Origin: a bacterium | GTDB lineage: Bacteria; SZUA-79; Acidulodesulfobacterales; Acidulodesulfobacteraceae | Assembly: GCA_021789605.1 (NCBI GenBank) | Contig: JAJYJI010000013.1 | Coordinates: 1-41,070 of the forward strand | Length of the DNA: 41,070 bases | Direction: 5' to 3' | Part shown: positions 24,701-35,759 of the stretch, one piece after another | How positions within the stretch are numbered: position 1 is the first letter of the stretch | How the letters are laid out: each line of letters opens with the position of its first letter | Position numbers and translations under genes: made by a program | The notes under the pieces: generated by a model | The model's database searches: none | Told to the model about the DNA's origin: nothing | What the model saw: only the letters and a program-made list of their open reading frames with translations

Positions 24701-25398
24701 CTGTCTTTGTCTTCTACGGTTTTGCCCGTCTGAATGCATAATAAAACGTCGTGGGCTTCGTAATCGTCCTTTAGAAGATAATGGCAATCGTTTGTAGCGA
24801 CAAGCGGCACTCCGTATTTTTTTGCAAGGTCTAAAAGCCCTTTATTGGCGGTTATTTGCTCTGCCATGCCCTGAACCTGCATTTCTAAATAAAAATCGTC
24901 TTTAAAGAGCTCCCGATAATATTTAAGGCTTTCTTCCGCGACGTCATATTTCCCCTGAACTATATTATAGGGAATTTCTCCTTTTATGCAGGCGGACAGG
25001 GCGATTAAACCTTTACTGTTTTCTTTAAGGATATCCTTATCTATTCTCGGCTTGTAATAAAAACCGTCTATGTAAGATTTGGATATGAGTTTAGACAGGT
25101 TTTGATAGCCTTCGTCGTTTTTCGCAAGCAGTATTAGATGATAATAATATTTTTCGTTGGCGTTTTTAAGCTTCATGCCGGACTTTGAAACATACATCTC
25201 GCATCCTATTATAGGCTTAACGGATTTTTCAACCGCCTTTTCGTAAAATTCGATAGCGCCGAACATATTTCCATGGTCGGTTACGGCAACCGAAGGCATA
25301 TTAAATTCAATTGCCTTATTTATAATGTCGTCTATTTTAATTGCCCCGTCTAAAAGGCTGTAATGCGAATGCAGATGCAGATGAACGAACTCATTCAT
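21748..25398 (-). CDS. dnaE: DNA polymerase III subunit alpha
   Basis: The replicative polymerase catalytic subunit, 1216 residues, slightly longer than the usual 1160. An N-terminal PHP domain (HLHSHYSLLDG, 7-17; DHGNMFG) is followed by the polymerase core with GRGSAAGSL (375-383) and the catalytic aspartates D415 and D417 in PDIDSDF. YGVMLYQEQIM and GKKQAELINKM belong to the fingers. A tandem HhH region precedes an OB-fold (about 1000-1090). An acidic, low-complexity segment follows (roughly 1090-1115, NYSGKKDGENAAEHSG and beyond), which accounts for some of the extra length. The PHP histidines look intact. It is 9 bases downstream of guaA. Confidence 0.97.
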   Translation of the reverse strand: MNEFVHLHLHSHYSLLDGAIKIDDIINKAIEFNMPSVAVTDHGNMFGAIEFYEKAVEKSVKPIIGCEMYVSKSGMKLKNANEKYYYHLILLAKNDEGYQNLSKLISKSYIDGFYYKPRIDKDILKENSKGLIALSACIKGEIPYNIVQGKYDVAEESLKYYRELFKDDFYLEMQVQGMAEQITANKGLLDLAKKYGVPLVATNDCHYLLKDDYEAHDVLLCIQTGKTVEDKDRMKFSTKDLYFRSQEEMKEIFSEYPAEAISNTKVIAEKCNFSFKLKKGHHFPQFKTAGEPSAENTFSVSDYFEKKTKEGFEEVFLKNPTKAAAQSYSKQPETYRTRLEMEIDVIKKSNFAGYFLIVSDFIKYAKEHNIPVGPGRGSAAGSLAAYCLKITEIDPIKYDLMFERFLNPERISMPDIDSDFCINGRDEVIKYVADKYGEEQVSQIITFGTMLAKAVIRDTGRALNMPYAEVDKIAKLIPDTPGITLEKSIKEEPKLRNLIEANPKVKKLIEIARRLEGLARHASTHAAGVVISNEPIHNHMPLYKGTKETDVITTQYTGTDLEKLGFIKFDFLGLKTLTVMNEAIRLINDSKTGTSEGGRFNIYDIDLDDKATFKLLSSGDTTGVFQLESSGMKELVKKLVPNSFEDLIPLVALYRPGPLGSGMVDDFIKAKHGKARIHYIHPSLKDILQDTYGVMLYQEQIMKVATNLAGFSMGEADVLRKGVGKKQAELINKMKDKFIAGCRTNGIEEAKSEKIFSLIVKFGEYGFNKSHSTAYAYIAYMTAYLKANYKEHFTAALLSSEMSNTDKLAKIINEAKSGTNACEVLPPSVNHSVERFTILKNEGGKFTIRTGLGGIKNVGKAAIDSILQIRENKPFEDLLDFCSRADTRKVNKRTIENLIKSGALDIGGESRKWMLDNLENVMEEANFKREKNSSGQFELPLSFEESLNYDNGKNDSFLINSGEKDDKKSILAFEKESLGFYLSGHPLDGYEEKIKTIGAGYVMDIVAEYINGGGKPQDKIYKMCGVINQLKIHKTKNNDKMASFTLNDKNSNVQVVFFPKNYLKCENIIETNEPVVLTGKIDFSGLNITEENYSGKKDGENAAEHSGYENAEEDADLNIKVIGENIELLDSFEIKERNNSQEICVIEINENAAVFNGAEFKNLLLELKNSLSDSKGGSKVVLRTSSGYSISLNGNIGVDKALLKSKLMPAGYLNIL

Positions 25399-25407
25399 TA
25401 TTCTTTC

Positions 25408-26952
25408 TTACTCCCATTCTATCGTAGAAGGCGGCTTGGACGTAATATCGTAAACCACCCTGTTGATTCCTTTAATTTCTGAAATTATTCTTGCCGAACA
25501 AACTCTTAAGATATCGTAATCTAATTTTGCGAAGTCGGCAGTCATGCCGTCGGACGAAGTTACCGCCCTTACGGCTATGACAGATTCGTAGCTTCTTTTA
25601 TCCCCCATGACGCCCACGGTTTTAACCGGAACGAGCACGGGAAACGACTGCCATATTTTATCGTATAGTCCGGCATTTTTTATCTCTTCGGTAACGATTG
25701 AGTCGGCTTTTTTTAAAATATCGAGTCTTCTCTTGTTTACTTCTCCTATTATTCTTATGGCAAGGCCCGGTCCGGGAAACGGCTGCCTATCGATAATTTC
25801 TTTGGGGATGCCAAGATTTTTTCCTATTATGCGGACCTCGTCCTTAAACAAATCTCTTAAAGGTTCGATAAGTTTTAAATTTAATTTTTTCGGAAGGCCG
25901 CCCACGTTGTGGTGGCTTTTGATAATGCTCGACGCGCCGAAAACCCTTACCGATTCTATTACGTCGGGATAAAGCGTCCCCTGAACCAGAAAATTAACTC
26001 CTTTGAGATTTTTAGCCTCTCTTTCGAATATCTTTATAAAAAGTTTCCCTATAATTTTCCTTTTATTTTCGGGTTTAACAACCCCTTTCAGCTCTTTTAA
26101 AAACAAACCGGACGCATTTACGAGTTTAACGTTTAAATTGAGGTTTTCTTTGTAATATTTCATAACCGACTTTGCTTCGGATTCCCTCAATAAACCGTTA
26201 TCGACAAATATGCACTTAAGCCTTTCTTTAATGGCCTTATTGGCGAGTACCGCGGCAACGGTGGAATCTACTCCTCCGGAAAGAGCGCATATCGCCTTTT
26301 TGCCGTCCGCCATGCTTTTTATCTCGTCGGTCTTGCGCGATATAAAATCTTCCAGCTTCCAGCCGCCTTTGGCTTTTACTATTCCGAATAGAAAATTATC
26401 CAATATTTTTCTTCCGCAAGCCGTATGAACGACTTCCGGGTGAAATTGAAGCCCGTACATTTTTTTTTCCGGGTTTTCGAAGGCCGCAACGGCGCAATTT
26501 TCGGTTTCGGCCGTTATTGCAAAACCCGGCGGATTTTTTACTATTATGTCTCCATGGCTCATCCAGACGAGGCTCGATTTTTCGCATCCTTTAAAAAGCA
26601 TGGTTTCTTTTATTATTTTGAGCTTGGAATGTCCGTATTCCCTGTTATTTGCCGGTTTTACCGCGCCTTTTGCAAGACTGGCCATAATCTGCATGCCGTA
26701 ACAAATGCCGAGAAAAGGAACATTCAGCTTAAATATTTCCGCGGGTATCAAGGGAGCGTCTTTATCGTAAACGGACGCCGGGCCGCCCGAAAGTATTATT
26801 GCATCGGGACCAAAGGCTTTTATTTTTTCGACGGGCGAATTGAACGGGTATATTTCGCAGTAAATATTGCTTTCCCTTATTTTCCTTGCGATTAGCTGGG
26901 TATATTGGGAACCGAAATCGATTATGAGTATTTTTGAACCGGCTTTTTCCAT
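25408..26952 (-). CDS. guaA: GMP synthase (glutamine-hydrolysing)
   Basis: A 514-residue enzyme that aminates XMP to GMP. The class I glutamine amidotransferase domain has the nucleophile C84 in LGICYGMQ and H171 in QFHPEV. The ATP-pyrophosphatase domain has SGGVDS (225-230). The C-terminal dimerisation domain ends in the invariant KPPSTIEWE. It follows guaB by 12 bases and precedes dnaE by 9, so guaB-guaA-dnaE are cotranscribed. The length is normal. Confidence 0.97.
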   Translation of the reverse strand: MEKAGSKILIIDFGSQYTQLIARKIRESNIYCEIYPFNSPVEKIKAFGPDAIILSGGPASVYDKDAPLIPAEIFKLNVPFLGICYGMQIMASLAKGAVKPANNREYGHSKLKIIKETMLFKGCEKSSLVWMSHGDIIVKNPPGFAITAETENCAVAAFENPEKKMYGLQFHPEVVHTACGRKILDNFLFGIVKAKGGWKLEDFISRKTDEIKSMADGKKAICALSGGVDSTVAAVLANKAIKERLKCIFVDNGLLRESEAKSVMKYYKENLNLNVKLVNASGLFLKELKGVVKPENKRKIIGKLFIKIFEREAKNLKGVNFLVQGTLYPDVIESVRVFGASSIIKSHHNVGGLPKKLNLKLIEPLRDLFKDEVRIIGKNLGIPKEIIDRQPFPGPGLAIRIIGEVNKRRLDILKKADSIVTEEIKNAGLYDKIWQSFPVLVPVKTVGVMGDKRSYESVIAVRAVTSSDGMTADFAKLDYDILRVCSARIISEIKGINRVVYDITSKPPSTIEWE

Positions 26953-26964
26953 ATGTTAATTTTT

Positions 26965-29390
<2,426 letters not shown>

Positions 29391-29478
29391 GCTCCTCCCC
29401 CGCCCGCCGAAAAAGGCGTCGGATTTATTTTATTTTTTGAAGCCGTCCGGGTTCGATGCGATATCGGGCGCAAGCTTT

Positions 29479-29997
29479 TTAAAGTTGCTCTCCTCTGTAA
29501 TTTTTTACGTATTTTATATAATTGTCCGCGGATTCTTTTATAGAATCTATATCCTTACCGCTAAGGCTTTTTTTTATAACTCCCGGAATACCCGCGACTA
29601 AAGAGCCTTCCGGTATAACGGCATTTTCCTTTACGACTGCTCCAGCGGCTATTATGCAATTTTTGCCTATGCGCGCTCCCGTAAGAATAATGGCTCCTAT
29701 GCCGATAAGACAGTTATCGCCGATTACGCATCCGTGAAGATTTACGCTATGGCCTATGGTAACGCCGTTTCCGATAAGGAGCGGTCCCGTATCGTGCTGC
29801 ACGTGAAGAACGCTGTTATCCTGAACATTGGTATTACTGCCTATTCTTATATAATTAACGTCTCCTCTTATTACCGACCCAAACCATACGCTGCACCCGC
29901 TTCCTATCTCGACGTCTCCGGCGATAACCACGTTTTGGCACAGATATGCGGTTTCGTCTATTTTAGGATATTTGCCGAGATAAGATTCTATTATCAT
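29479..29997 (-). CDS. Gamma-carbonic-anhydrase-like hexapeptide-repeat protein
   Basis: A 172-residue left-handed beta-helix protein made of hexapeptide repeats such as VVIAGDVEIG and CVIGDNCLIGIGAIILTGARIG. The family's three zinc-ligand histidines are present: H65 in VLHVQHD, H83 in TIGHSV and H88 in NLHGC; VIRGDVNYIRIG is also typical (YrdA/PaaY/CaiE group). Many members lack the acidic residues of the Cam enzyme and have weak or unknown carbonic anhydrase activity, so the reaction is uncertain. It is the first gene after a good promoter and 88 bases upstream of ppx. Confidence 0.88.
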   Translation of the reverse strand: MIIESYLGKYPKIDETAYLCQNVVIAGDVEIGSGCSVWFGSVIRGDVNYIRIGSNTNVQDNSVLHVQHDTGPLLIGNGVTIGHSVNLHGCVIGDNCLIGIGAIILTGARIGKNCIIAAGAVVKENAVIPEGSLVAGIPGVIKKSLSGKDIDSIKESADNYIKYVKNYRGEQL

Positions 29998-30026
29998 AAT
30001 ATCTTAAGCTAATGGGGCTCTCTAAA

Positions 30027-30055
30027 ATTATATAAATAGGGAAAACTGGTTCCAA
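30027..30055 (-). promoter_or_regulatory. Promoter for the gamma-CA-ppx-guaB-guaA run
   Basis: Minus strand: -35 TTGGAA (30055-30050; 4 of 6), 17-base spacer, perfect -10 TATAAT (30032-30027). Transcription would start near 30020, about 22 bases before the ATG at 29997. This splits the run from the dxr operon upstream. Confidence 0.65.
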
Positions 30056-30139
30056 AATTTTTATTTTTTATATTATTCCGTAATCAATAAATTATTATAT
30101 AATAAATACGTAAAAATTAGTGAAAATTTTTCTTAAAAC

Positions 30140-31300
30140 TTAACGGGACAAAAGGGTTTTCGATATAGAAACAGCCTGATTTTTTGCCTCGATTACGTCT
30201 TCTATGGTCATTAGCCCGAACGGCTTATGCTTCTGCATAACTTTTTCGACGTTTTGGGATATGCGCTCAAAAGAAATTTTTTCGCCCAAAAACAAATTAA
30301 CAAAAAATTCGTTAGCCTCGCAAAAAACGGCAGGCATGCTTTTGCCGGTCCTTAAAGCCTCCCTTGCAAGATTCAGGAAAGGAAATTTTTCCGCATCCGG
30401 TGCAAAAAATTCGATGCTTCCGGCCTCCGCAAAATTCAGGGGCTTCATGAGTCCGTGAAAACGATAAGGATAAGACAGAGCATAGCCTATGGGCCCCTTC
30501 ATATCCGGCCTGCCCATCTGAGCAATAACGGAACCGTCCTTAAATTCCACCATGGAATGTATTACCGCCTGAGGATGAATTAAAACCTCTATATCTTTTT
30601 CGTCGATATCGAATAAATAATGGGCTTCTATTATCTCGAGACCTTTATTTGCAAGGGTCGAAGAATCGATAGTAATTTTTTTTCCCATTTTCCATTTAGG
30701 ATGGTTTAACGCCATAACCGGAGTAATTTTTTGAAATTCCGTTTTATTCATATTATAAAACGGGCCGCCCGACGCAGTGAGAATTAATTTTTTGACGTCG
30801 GTTTTTTTGCCGCAGCCAAGGCACTGAAATAAAGCGGAATGTTCGGAATCCACCGGAATTATTTTAGCTTTTGAAGCCGAGGCCGCGCGGTTAAGGATGC
30901 CGCCGGCCATCACCATGGATTCTTTATTCGCAAGAGCTAAATCTTTGCCCGCGACAAGACTCAAATATGAAAGCATTAGGCCGGCAGACCCGCCAACCGC
31001 GTTTAAAACGACATTTATATCGCCGTCTTCTATTGCTTCCTTAAATCCTTCGTCTCCGGAAAGAAATTTTGTTTTAATATTCCCGAACCGTTTTAATGCG
31101 TCCCCAGCCCTGTCCGATTCAGATTTTAAAGGAAGAACGCAGTAGGAAGGATTAACGTCTAAAATCTGCCTCTTCAGCTCTGCGCTAAAATGACCGGCGG
31201 CTACGGCTCTCACGCAAAGTTTTTCGGGATACGAAAGCGCGACTTCGAAAGCGCTTTTGCCGATAGAGCCGGTAGAACCGGCAAGAAATATATTCCGCAT
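30140..31300 (-). CDS. dxr: 1-deoxy-D-xylulose 5-phosphate reductoisomerase
   Basis: The second enzyme of the MEP isoprenoid pathway, 386 residues. NADPH site GSTGSIGKSAF at the N-terminus, LANKESMVMAGG, the metal- and substrate-binding PVDSEHSALFQCL, LTASGGPFY and the NHPKWKMGKKITIDSSTLANKGLE block are all intact. Isoprenoids made here feed UppS, encoded upstream in the same operon. Lies 13 bases after cdsA, the usual order. The rseP and bamA genes that often follow dxr are absent here. Confidence 0.96.
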   Translation of the reverse strand: MRNIFLAGSTGSIGKSAFEVALSYPEKLCVRAVAAGHFSAELKRQILDVNPSYCVLPLKSESDRAGDALKRFGNIKTKFLSGDEGFKEAIEDGDINVVLNAVGGSAGLMLSYLSLVAGKDLALANKESMVMAGGILNRAASASKAKIIPVDSEHSALFQCLGCGKKTDVKKLILTASGGPFYNMNKTEFQKITPVMALNHPKWKMGKKITIDSSTLANKGLEIIEAHYLFDIDEKDIEVLIHPQAVIHSMVEFKDGSVIAQMGRPDMKGPIGYALSYPYRFHGLMKPLNFAEAGSIEFFAPDAEKFPFLNLAREALRTGKSMPAVFCEANEFFVNLFLGEKISFERISQNVEKVMQKHKPFGLMTIEDVIEAKNQAVSISKTLLSR

Positions 31301-31313
31301 GGGGATTTATCCA

Positions 31314-32132
31314 TTACCTGCTATTTAAATAGAATAAGGCGATATAATAAAAAAAAGGGGCCGCAGGTATAAGGCTGTCTATTCTGTCGAGAATACCGCC
31401 GTGGCCGGGAATTAAATGCCCGGAATCCTTTTTTTCTCCTGTCCTTTTAATCAGAGATTCGGTTAAATCGCCGAACATTCCGGCAATAACCGTTACGGAA
31501 GATAAAACGGCAAAAGAAACAAAAGTAAATTTTTTATAATCGCTTATAAAGGCTCTGAAGACAAAAGCAATGGCAACCGCGCCGAGAAATCCTATCAATG
31601 CTCCTTCTACGGTTTTCTTGGGACTCAGCGAAAAGAAAAGTTTATGCCTCCCAAAATGCCTGCCGCCGTAATATGCAAATATATCTGATGCCCACACGAG
31701 TACAAATAGCAATAAAAGCAATAATCTTCCCCCGGAAAGAGCAAATATTTTTAACAGGAAAGATATGAGGAAACCCGCATAGAATATAGAAAATATGTCT
31801 AAAAACAGGCTTCTTCCCGACTCTGTTTTAAAAAAAAGAACGTTTTTTAAGAAAATAAGAAAGCCCGACAAAAAAAACGTAAAAATAAAAACGTCCCCGC
31901 TTAAAAAGCCGAAAGAAAAAGCTACGCATATAGCGAGAATTTCAGGCAGGATAAAATATCTGTATTCGTTCAAATCGAATATGCCGAAAATCTCATAAAC
32001 CGATAAAGCGGTTAGGGCAATAGAAATAAAAAAAAATTCGTATATATTAAGTAAAAATATAGATATAATTATAGTTATTCCGAATATAATTCCAAATATA
32101 AATCTCTTTGGGTCAAACCTCGGTCTTTCCAA
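31314..32132 (-). CDS. cdsA: Phosphatidate cytidylyltransferase
   Basis: A 272-residue polytopic membrane enzyme (about eight hydrophobic segments) that makes CDP-diacylglycerol from phosphatidate and CTP for phospholipid synthesis. The signature S-x-x-K-R-x4-KD-x-G-x2-x-PGHGG-x-x-DR-x-D is fully present in SLIKRTGEKKDSGHLIPGHG and the following ILDRID. The start is TTG, inside the last codons of uppS (20-base overlap), so translation is coupled. Composition is very rich in Phe and Ile. Confidence 0.94.
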   Translation of the reverse strand: MERPRFDPKRFIFGIIFGITIIISIFLLNIYEFFFISIALTALSVYEIFGIFDLNEYRYFILPEILAICVAFSFGFLSGDVFIFTFFLSGFLIFLKNVLFFKTESGRSLFLDIFSIFYAGFLISFLLKIFALSGGRLLLLLLFVLVWASDIFAYYGGRHFGRHKLFFSLSPKKTVEGALIGFLGAVAIAFVFRAFISDYKKFTFVSFAVLSSVTVIAGMFGDLTESLIKRTGEKKDSGHLIPGHGGILDRIDSLIPAAPFFYYIALFYLNSR

Positions 32133-32835
32133 ATCTTCTTATCCTTTTTTCATAATTTTTTAATGCCGCATTTAAGTTTTTCCTTCTAAAATCCGGCCAT
32201 AAAGTTCCGGTGAAATATATTTCGGTATAAGCAATCTGGTAAAGCATAAAATTTGACAGCCTCTTTTCTCCGCTTGTCCTGATAAGAAAATCCGGTTCCG
32301 GCATTCCCGCCGTGTAAAGATACGAAGAAAAAAGTTCGCCGCTTATCCCTGCCCCCTCTTCGATATCTATTTTATTTTTTTTAAAATCTTCGGCTATTTT
32401 AGACGCGGCGTTCAATATTTCTTCTTTAGAGCCGTAGCTTAAGGCAAGGGTCAGGCGCAGTCTTTCAAAATTTTTTGTTTTATTTACGGCTTCTAAAAGG
32501 GATTTTTTTGAATTTTCCGGAATTTTATCTATATTGCCGATAAAATTAAGCCTTATTTCGTTTTTTATAAGATACGGAAGTTCTATTCTAATGTATTCGG
32601 AAAGAAGGCTCATCAGCGAATCTACTTCTTCCGGCGGCCTTGACCAGTTTTCGGAAGAAAAAGCGTAAACCGTAAGATATTTGATTTTATATTCTATTAT
32701 CGCCTTGACGACGGCTTTTAAAGATTTTATTCCTTCGACGTGTCCCTGTATCCGGTGCAGATTTCTTTTTTTTGCCCATCTGCCGTTTCCATCCATAATA
32801 ATGGCAATATGTTTTGGAATATTTTTAAAATTCAT
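32113..32835 (-). CDS. uppS: Isoprenyl transferase (undecaprenyl diphosphate synthase)
   Basis: A cis-prenyltransferase of 240 residues that extends farnesyl diphosphate to the C55 carrier lipid used for peptidoglycan and other envelope glycans. HIAIIMDGNGRWAKKR holds the catalytic Asp and phosphate site; YAFSSENW, LALSYG, FLIRTSGEKRLSNFMLYQ and YTEIYFTGTLWPDF are the other family blocks. Its ATG overlaps the frr stop in an ATGA quartet, so the two are translationally coupled, and its end overlaps cdsA. Confidence 0.96.
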   Translation of the reverse strand: MNFKNIPKHIAIIMDGNGRWAKKRNLHRIQGHVEGIKSLKAVVKAIIEYKIKYLTVYAFSSENWSRPPEEVDSLMSLLSEYIRIELPYLIKNEIRLNFIGNIDKIPENSKKSLLEAVNKTKNFERLRLTLALSYGSKEEILNAASKIAEDFKKNKIDIEEGAGISGELFSSYLYTAGMPEPDFLIRTSGEKRLSNFMLYQIAYTEIYFTGTLWPDFRRKNLNAALKNYEKRIRRFGKTEV

Positions 32836-33392
32836 ACTTCCATTATTTCTTTTTCTTTTCGTTTCGTGATATCGTCTATTTCTTTAACGAAAGCATCGGT
32901 CAGTTCCTGAATCTTTTTTTGCATCTTAAACGATGCGTCTTCCGAAATTTCTTTCGATTTTTCCGACGATTTTATCTTTTCGTTTGATATGCGCCTGTAG
33001 TTTCTAATCTCCTGTTTGAGCGATTCGGACAGCTTGCTCGTCTGTTTTATTATTTCCTTCCGCCTTTCCTGAGTTAACGCGGGTATTAAAATGCTTATGC
33101 TCTTGCCGTCGTTGGAAGGATTTAAAGAAGCATCGTATTTCTGAATAGCCTTTTCTATCGCCGGAAGAGAATTGATATCCCAAGGATTTATCATTATGGT
33201 CCTGCTGTCCGGCACCGATATCGTGGCAAGCCTTATTATGGGAGAAATAGAACCGTAATACTCGACGTTTATGCCGTCTATAAGACCGGTGGAAGCCCTT
33301 CCGGTTCTTATTCTCGACAGCTCGCTTTTATAGCTGGAGATGGCATGGGACATTTTTGTTTTCGTCTCGTTAATAAATTCCGTTTCGTTCAT
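32832..33392 (-). CDS. frr: Ribosome recycling factor
   Basis: A 186-residue factor (normal length) that with EF-G splits the post-termination ribosome. LSRIRTGRASTGLIDGINVEYYG and INPWD are conserved, as are the LTQERRKEIIKQ and RNYRRISNEKIK helices of the three-helix bundle. It lies between pyrH and uppS, the standard order, and shares four bases with uppS. Confidence 0.97.
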   Translation of the reverse strand: MNETEFINETKTKMSHAISSYKSELSRIRTGRASTGLIDGINVEYYGSISPIIRLATISVPDSRTIMINPWDINSLPAIEKAIQKYDASLNPSNDGKSISILIPALTQERRKEIIKQTSKLSESLKQEIRNYRRISNEKIKSSEKSKEISEDASFKMQKKIQELTDAFVKEIDDITKRKEKEIMEV

Positions 33393-33435
33393 AACGCCGT
33401 CAGAAATTTTAATAATTTATTATGAATAATAAAAA

Positions 33436-34161
33436 TTAAGAGTCCGCAATTATCGTGCCTATTAATTCTCCGCTTGCGACTTTCAATAAATTGCCCGGAA
33501 CAAGCAGATTAAAAACCACGATAGGAAGCATATTGTCCATGCATAAAGAAATTGAAGTAGAATCCATAACCTTCAAGTTTTTATTTAAAACGTCTATATA
33601 CGAAAGCCTTTCGAATTTTATTGCTTCTCGGTTTTTTAGAGGGTCGGCGTCAAAAACGCCTTCTATCCTTGTCGCTTTAAATATAACGTCGGCGTGAATT
33701 TCCATCGCCCTCAGCGATGCCGCGGTGTCGGTAGTAAAATAAGGATTGCCCGTTCCGGCGGCAAATATAACGACTCGTTTTTTCTCCAGATGTCTTAACG
33801 CCCTTCGCCTGATATAAGGCTCGGCAACCTGCTGCATGGCTATGGCCGTTTGAACTCGCGATATAACCCCGTTATCCTCTAAGCTTGCCTGCAAGGCAAG
33901 GGCATTAATAACAGTCGCAAGCATACCCATATAATCTCCCTGCGTGCGTTCAATGCCCAGCCCCTTGGACGACGACCCGAATCCCCTGAAAATATTGCCG
34001 CCTCCTATAACGACGGCAACCTCGGCTCCGGCTTCGGTTACGGATTTTATCTCCCGCGAAACAAAATTTATAACGGCGGGGTCTATGCCGCATTTGCTTT
34101 CGCCGGCCAATGCTTCTCCGCTAACCTTAAGCAATATTCTTTTATATTTGAGCCCCGGCAC
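33436..34161 (-). CDS. pyrH: UMP kinase
   Basis: A 241-residue bacterial UMP kinase of the amino-acid-kinase fold, converting UMP to UDP and feeding pyrimidine nucleotides made by Pyr[23 protein letters not shown], the [11 protein letters not shown] region and the [13 protein letters not shown] block are typical. The start is GTG at 34161, one base after the tsf stop, with GGGGAG overlapping that stop codon, so the two genes are translationally coupled. Confidence 0.96.
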   Translation of the reverse strand: MPGLKYKRILLKVSGEALAGESKCGIDPAVINFVSREIKSVTEAGAEVAVVIGGGNIFRGFGSSSKGLGIERTQGDYMGMLATVINALALQASLEDNGVISRVQTAIAMQQVAEPYIRRRALRHLEKKRVVIFAAGTGNPYFTTDTAASLRAMEIHADVIFKATRIEGVFDADPLKNREAIKFERLSYIDVLNKNLKVMDSTSISLCMDNMLPIVVFNLLVPGNLLKVASGELIGTIIADS

Positions 34162-34162
34162 C

Positions 34163-34768
34163 CTACTCCCCTAACTGGTATCTTACGAATCTTTTTAATA
34201 TTATATTTTCTCCAAGCTTTGCGACCTCGCCGTCTATAACGGCGGATATGTTTTTGGACGGGTCTTTTATGAAAGGCTGCTCTAAAAGACAGACGTCCTG
34301 ATAATATTTTTCGAGTTTTCCGTCGATTATCTTTTCCTTTACGGCTTGAGGCTTATCCATGGAGGCAAGCTGTTCCCTGTAAATCTCCTTTTCTTTTGCT
34401 ATAATTTCCGGCGGAACCGCTTCTCTTTTAACGTAAATAGGATTTGAAGCGGCTATATGCATGGCTATATTTTTTGCAAGTTCTTGAAATTCGGTCGTTC
34501 TTGCGACAAAATCCGTTTCGCAGTTTATTTCCAACAAAACCCCTATTCTTCCGCCGGCATGGATATAGGAATGGATTAAGCCTTCTTTCGCCTCTCTGCT
34601 GGCTTTTTTTTGCGCCTTGGCCAGACCTTTTTTTCTTAATATCTCGACGGCTTTATCTAAATCGCCGCCGGTTTCCGTAAGGGCGTTTTTGCAATCCACG
34701 AAGCCGGCCGCCGTCACGGAGCGAAGGTTTTTAACTTGCTCTGCCGTTATAATTACTGATTTTTCCAA
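34163..34768 (-). CDS. tsf: Translation elongation factor Ts
   Basis: The nucleotide exchange factor for EF-Tu. At 201 residues it is the short form (about 200 residues, as in Thermus), lacking the duplicated core subdomain of the E. coli protein (283). The N-terminal UBA-like domain has [19 protein letters not shown] and the core has [11 protein letters not shown], which contacts EF-Tu. The start is TTG with GGAGG 7 bases before it; no alternative ATG fits the N-terminal domain. Lies 35 bases after rpsB, the usual order. Confidence 0.95.
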   Translation of the reverse strand: MEKSVIITAEQVKNLRSVTAAGFVDCKNALTETGGDLDKAVEILRKKGLAKAQKKASREAKEGLIHSYIHAGGRIGVLLEINCETDFVARTTEFQELAKNIAMHIAASNPIYVKREAVPPEIIAKEKEIYREQLASMDKPQAVKEKIIDGKLEKYYQDVCLLEQPFIKDPSKNISAVIDGEVAKLGENIILKRFVRYQLGE

Positions 34769-34803
34769 TTATTTTCCTCCGGTATGTAAAATTTTATTTA
34801 CGG

Positions 34804-35625
34804 TTAGATAGATATATCCGATTCTTCGCCGCTCTGCCCGGAAACATCGGGAACTATTTGGCCGGCGGCGGCAAAAGTTTCTTCGGTAATGCTCGTTTCG
34901 GGAACTGCGCCCGTTTTGCCCAATCCCGATTTTTCCATGCGAATATTTACTCCTTCTATAATGGCATCGGCCATCGTGCTTAAGATCAGCTTTATCGCTC
35001 TTATTGCGTCATCGTTTCCCGGAATAAGATAATCTACCATATCCGGGTCGGCGTTCGTGTCGGCAACGCCTATAATAGGAATGCCGAGCCTTCTTGACTC
35101 CTGAGCCGCGATTATCTCATGGTGCACATCGACTATAAAAACGGCGTCCGGAATTCTATCTAAGTCTCTTACCCCGTTAAGAACTTTTTGGAGTTTAATT
35201 ATTTCTTTTTCCATTTTCGCCATTTCTTTTTTTGTAAACTTGGAAAATTCTTCCGATTCTTTAAGGGACTCAAGTTCTTTTAATCTTTTGATGGAAATCT
35301 TAATGGTCGCAAAATTGGTAATCATTCCGCCGAGCCATCTTTCGTTTACGTAAGGCATGCCGCATCTTTTTGCCTCTTCTACTACGATAGAATTTGCCTG
35401 TTTTTTCGTGCCGATAATAAGGACTGTTTTGCCTTCCCTGCCCATCTCCGAGAGCTTGTCGTAAGCCGCCGCTATATAAGGCAGCGATTTTTGAAGGTCG
35501 ATTATGTGCACCCCGTTTCTTGCCCCGTAAATATAGGGTTTCATTTTGGGATTCCACCTTTTGGTCTGATGTCCGAAATGGACTCCTGCTTCCAATAACT
35601 GTTTGATTGTAACGTTAAACGGCAT
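34804..35625 (-). CDS. rpsB: 30S ribosomal protein S2
   Basis: Small-subunit protein S2. The start is the ATG at 35625 (273 residues), preceded by AAGGAG at ideal spacing and giving the standard MPFNVTIKQLLEAGVHFGHQ; the frame is open to 35682, but that extension lies in the leader. QTKRWNPKMKPYIYG, LIIGTKKQ, NERWLGGM and VPIIGVADTNADPD-like GIPIIGVADTN are typical. A poorly conserved C-terminal tail of about 40 residues (from about 235) is longer than in many S2 proteins. It heads the rpsB-tsf-pyrH-frr-uppS-cdsA-dxr operon. Confidence 0.96.
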   Translation of the reverse strand: MPFNVTIKQLLEAGVHFGHQTKRWNPKMKPYIYGARNGVHIIDLQKSLPYIAAAYDKLSEMGREGKTVLIIGTKKQANSIVVEEAKRCGMPYVNERWLGGMITNFATIKISIKRLKELESLKESEEFSKFTKKEMAKMEKEIIKLQKVLNGVRDLDRIPDAVFIVDVHHEIIAAQESRRLGIPIIGVADTNADPDMVDYLIPGNDDAIRAIKLILSTMADAIIEGVNIRMEKSGLGKTGAVPETSITEETFAAAGQIVPDVSGQSGEESDISI

Positions 35626-35632
35626 TTTTAAT

Positions 35633-35696
35633 CTCCTTTTGTGCTTTTTTCTCCCCGCCGCAGGTAACAGCTTCAAGCACAAATTACTACGACGGG
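35633..35696 (-). promoter_or_regulatory. rpsB leader with potential H-type pseudoknot, candidate S2 autoregulatory element
   Basis: In the minus-strand RNA, CCCGUCG (35696-35690) can pair with CGGCGGG (35660-35654; one G-U), and UUUGUGCUU (35683-35675) pairs perfectly with AAGCACAAA (35646-35638). The second partner of the first helix lies inside the loop of the second, so both together make a pseudoknot. The ribosome binding site AGGAG (35637-35633) directly follows the last pairing strand. Ribosomal proteins often repress their own operons through such leaders. The pairings are seen; the regulation is inferred. Confidence 0.55.
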
Positions 35697-35717
35697 TACG
35701 ATTTGGTTAAATGTTAT

Positions 35718-35723
35718 ATTATA
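35718..35723 (-). promoter_or_regulatory. Possible -10 box of the rpsB promoter
   Basis: Minus strand TATAAT at 35723-35718 would start transcription near 35711, just before the pseudoknot-forming leader. The -35 position holds only ATAAAA, so the promoter is tentative. Confidence 0.4.
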
Positions 35724-35759
35724 ATACGCTAAGCTTATTTTTTTATCATTTTTATACAT

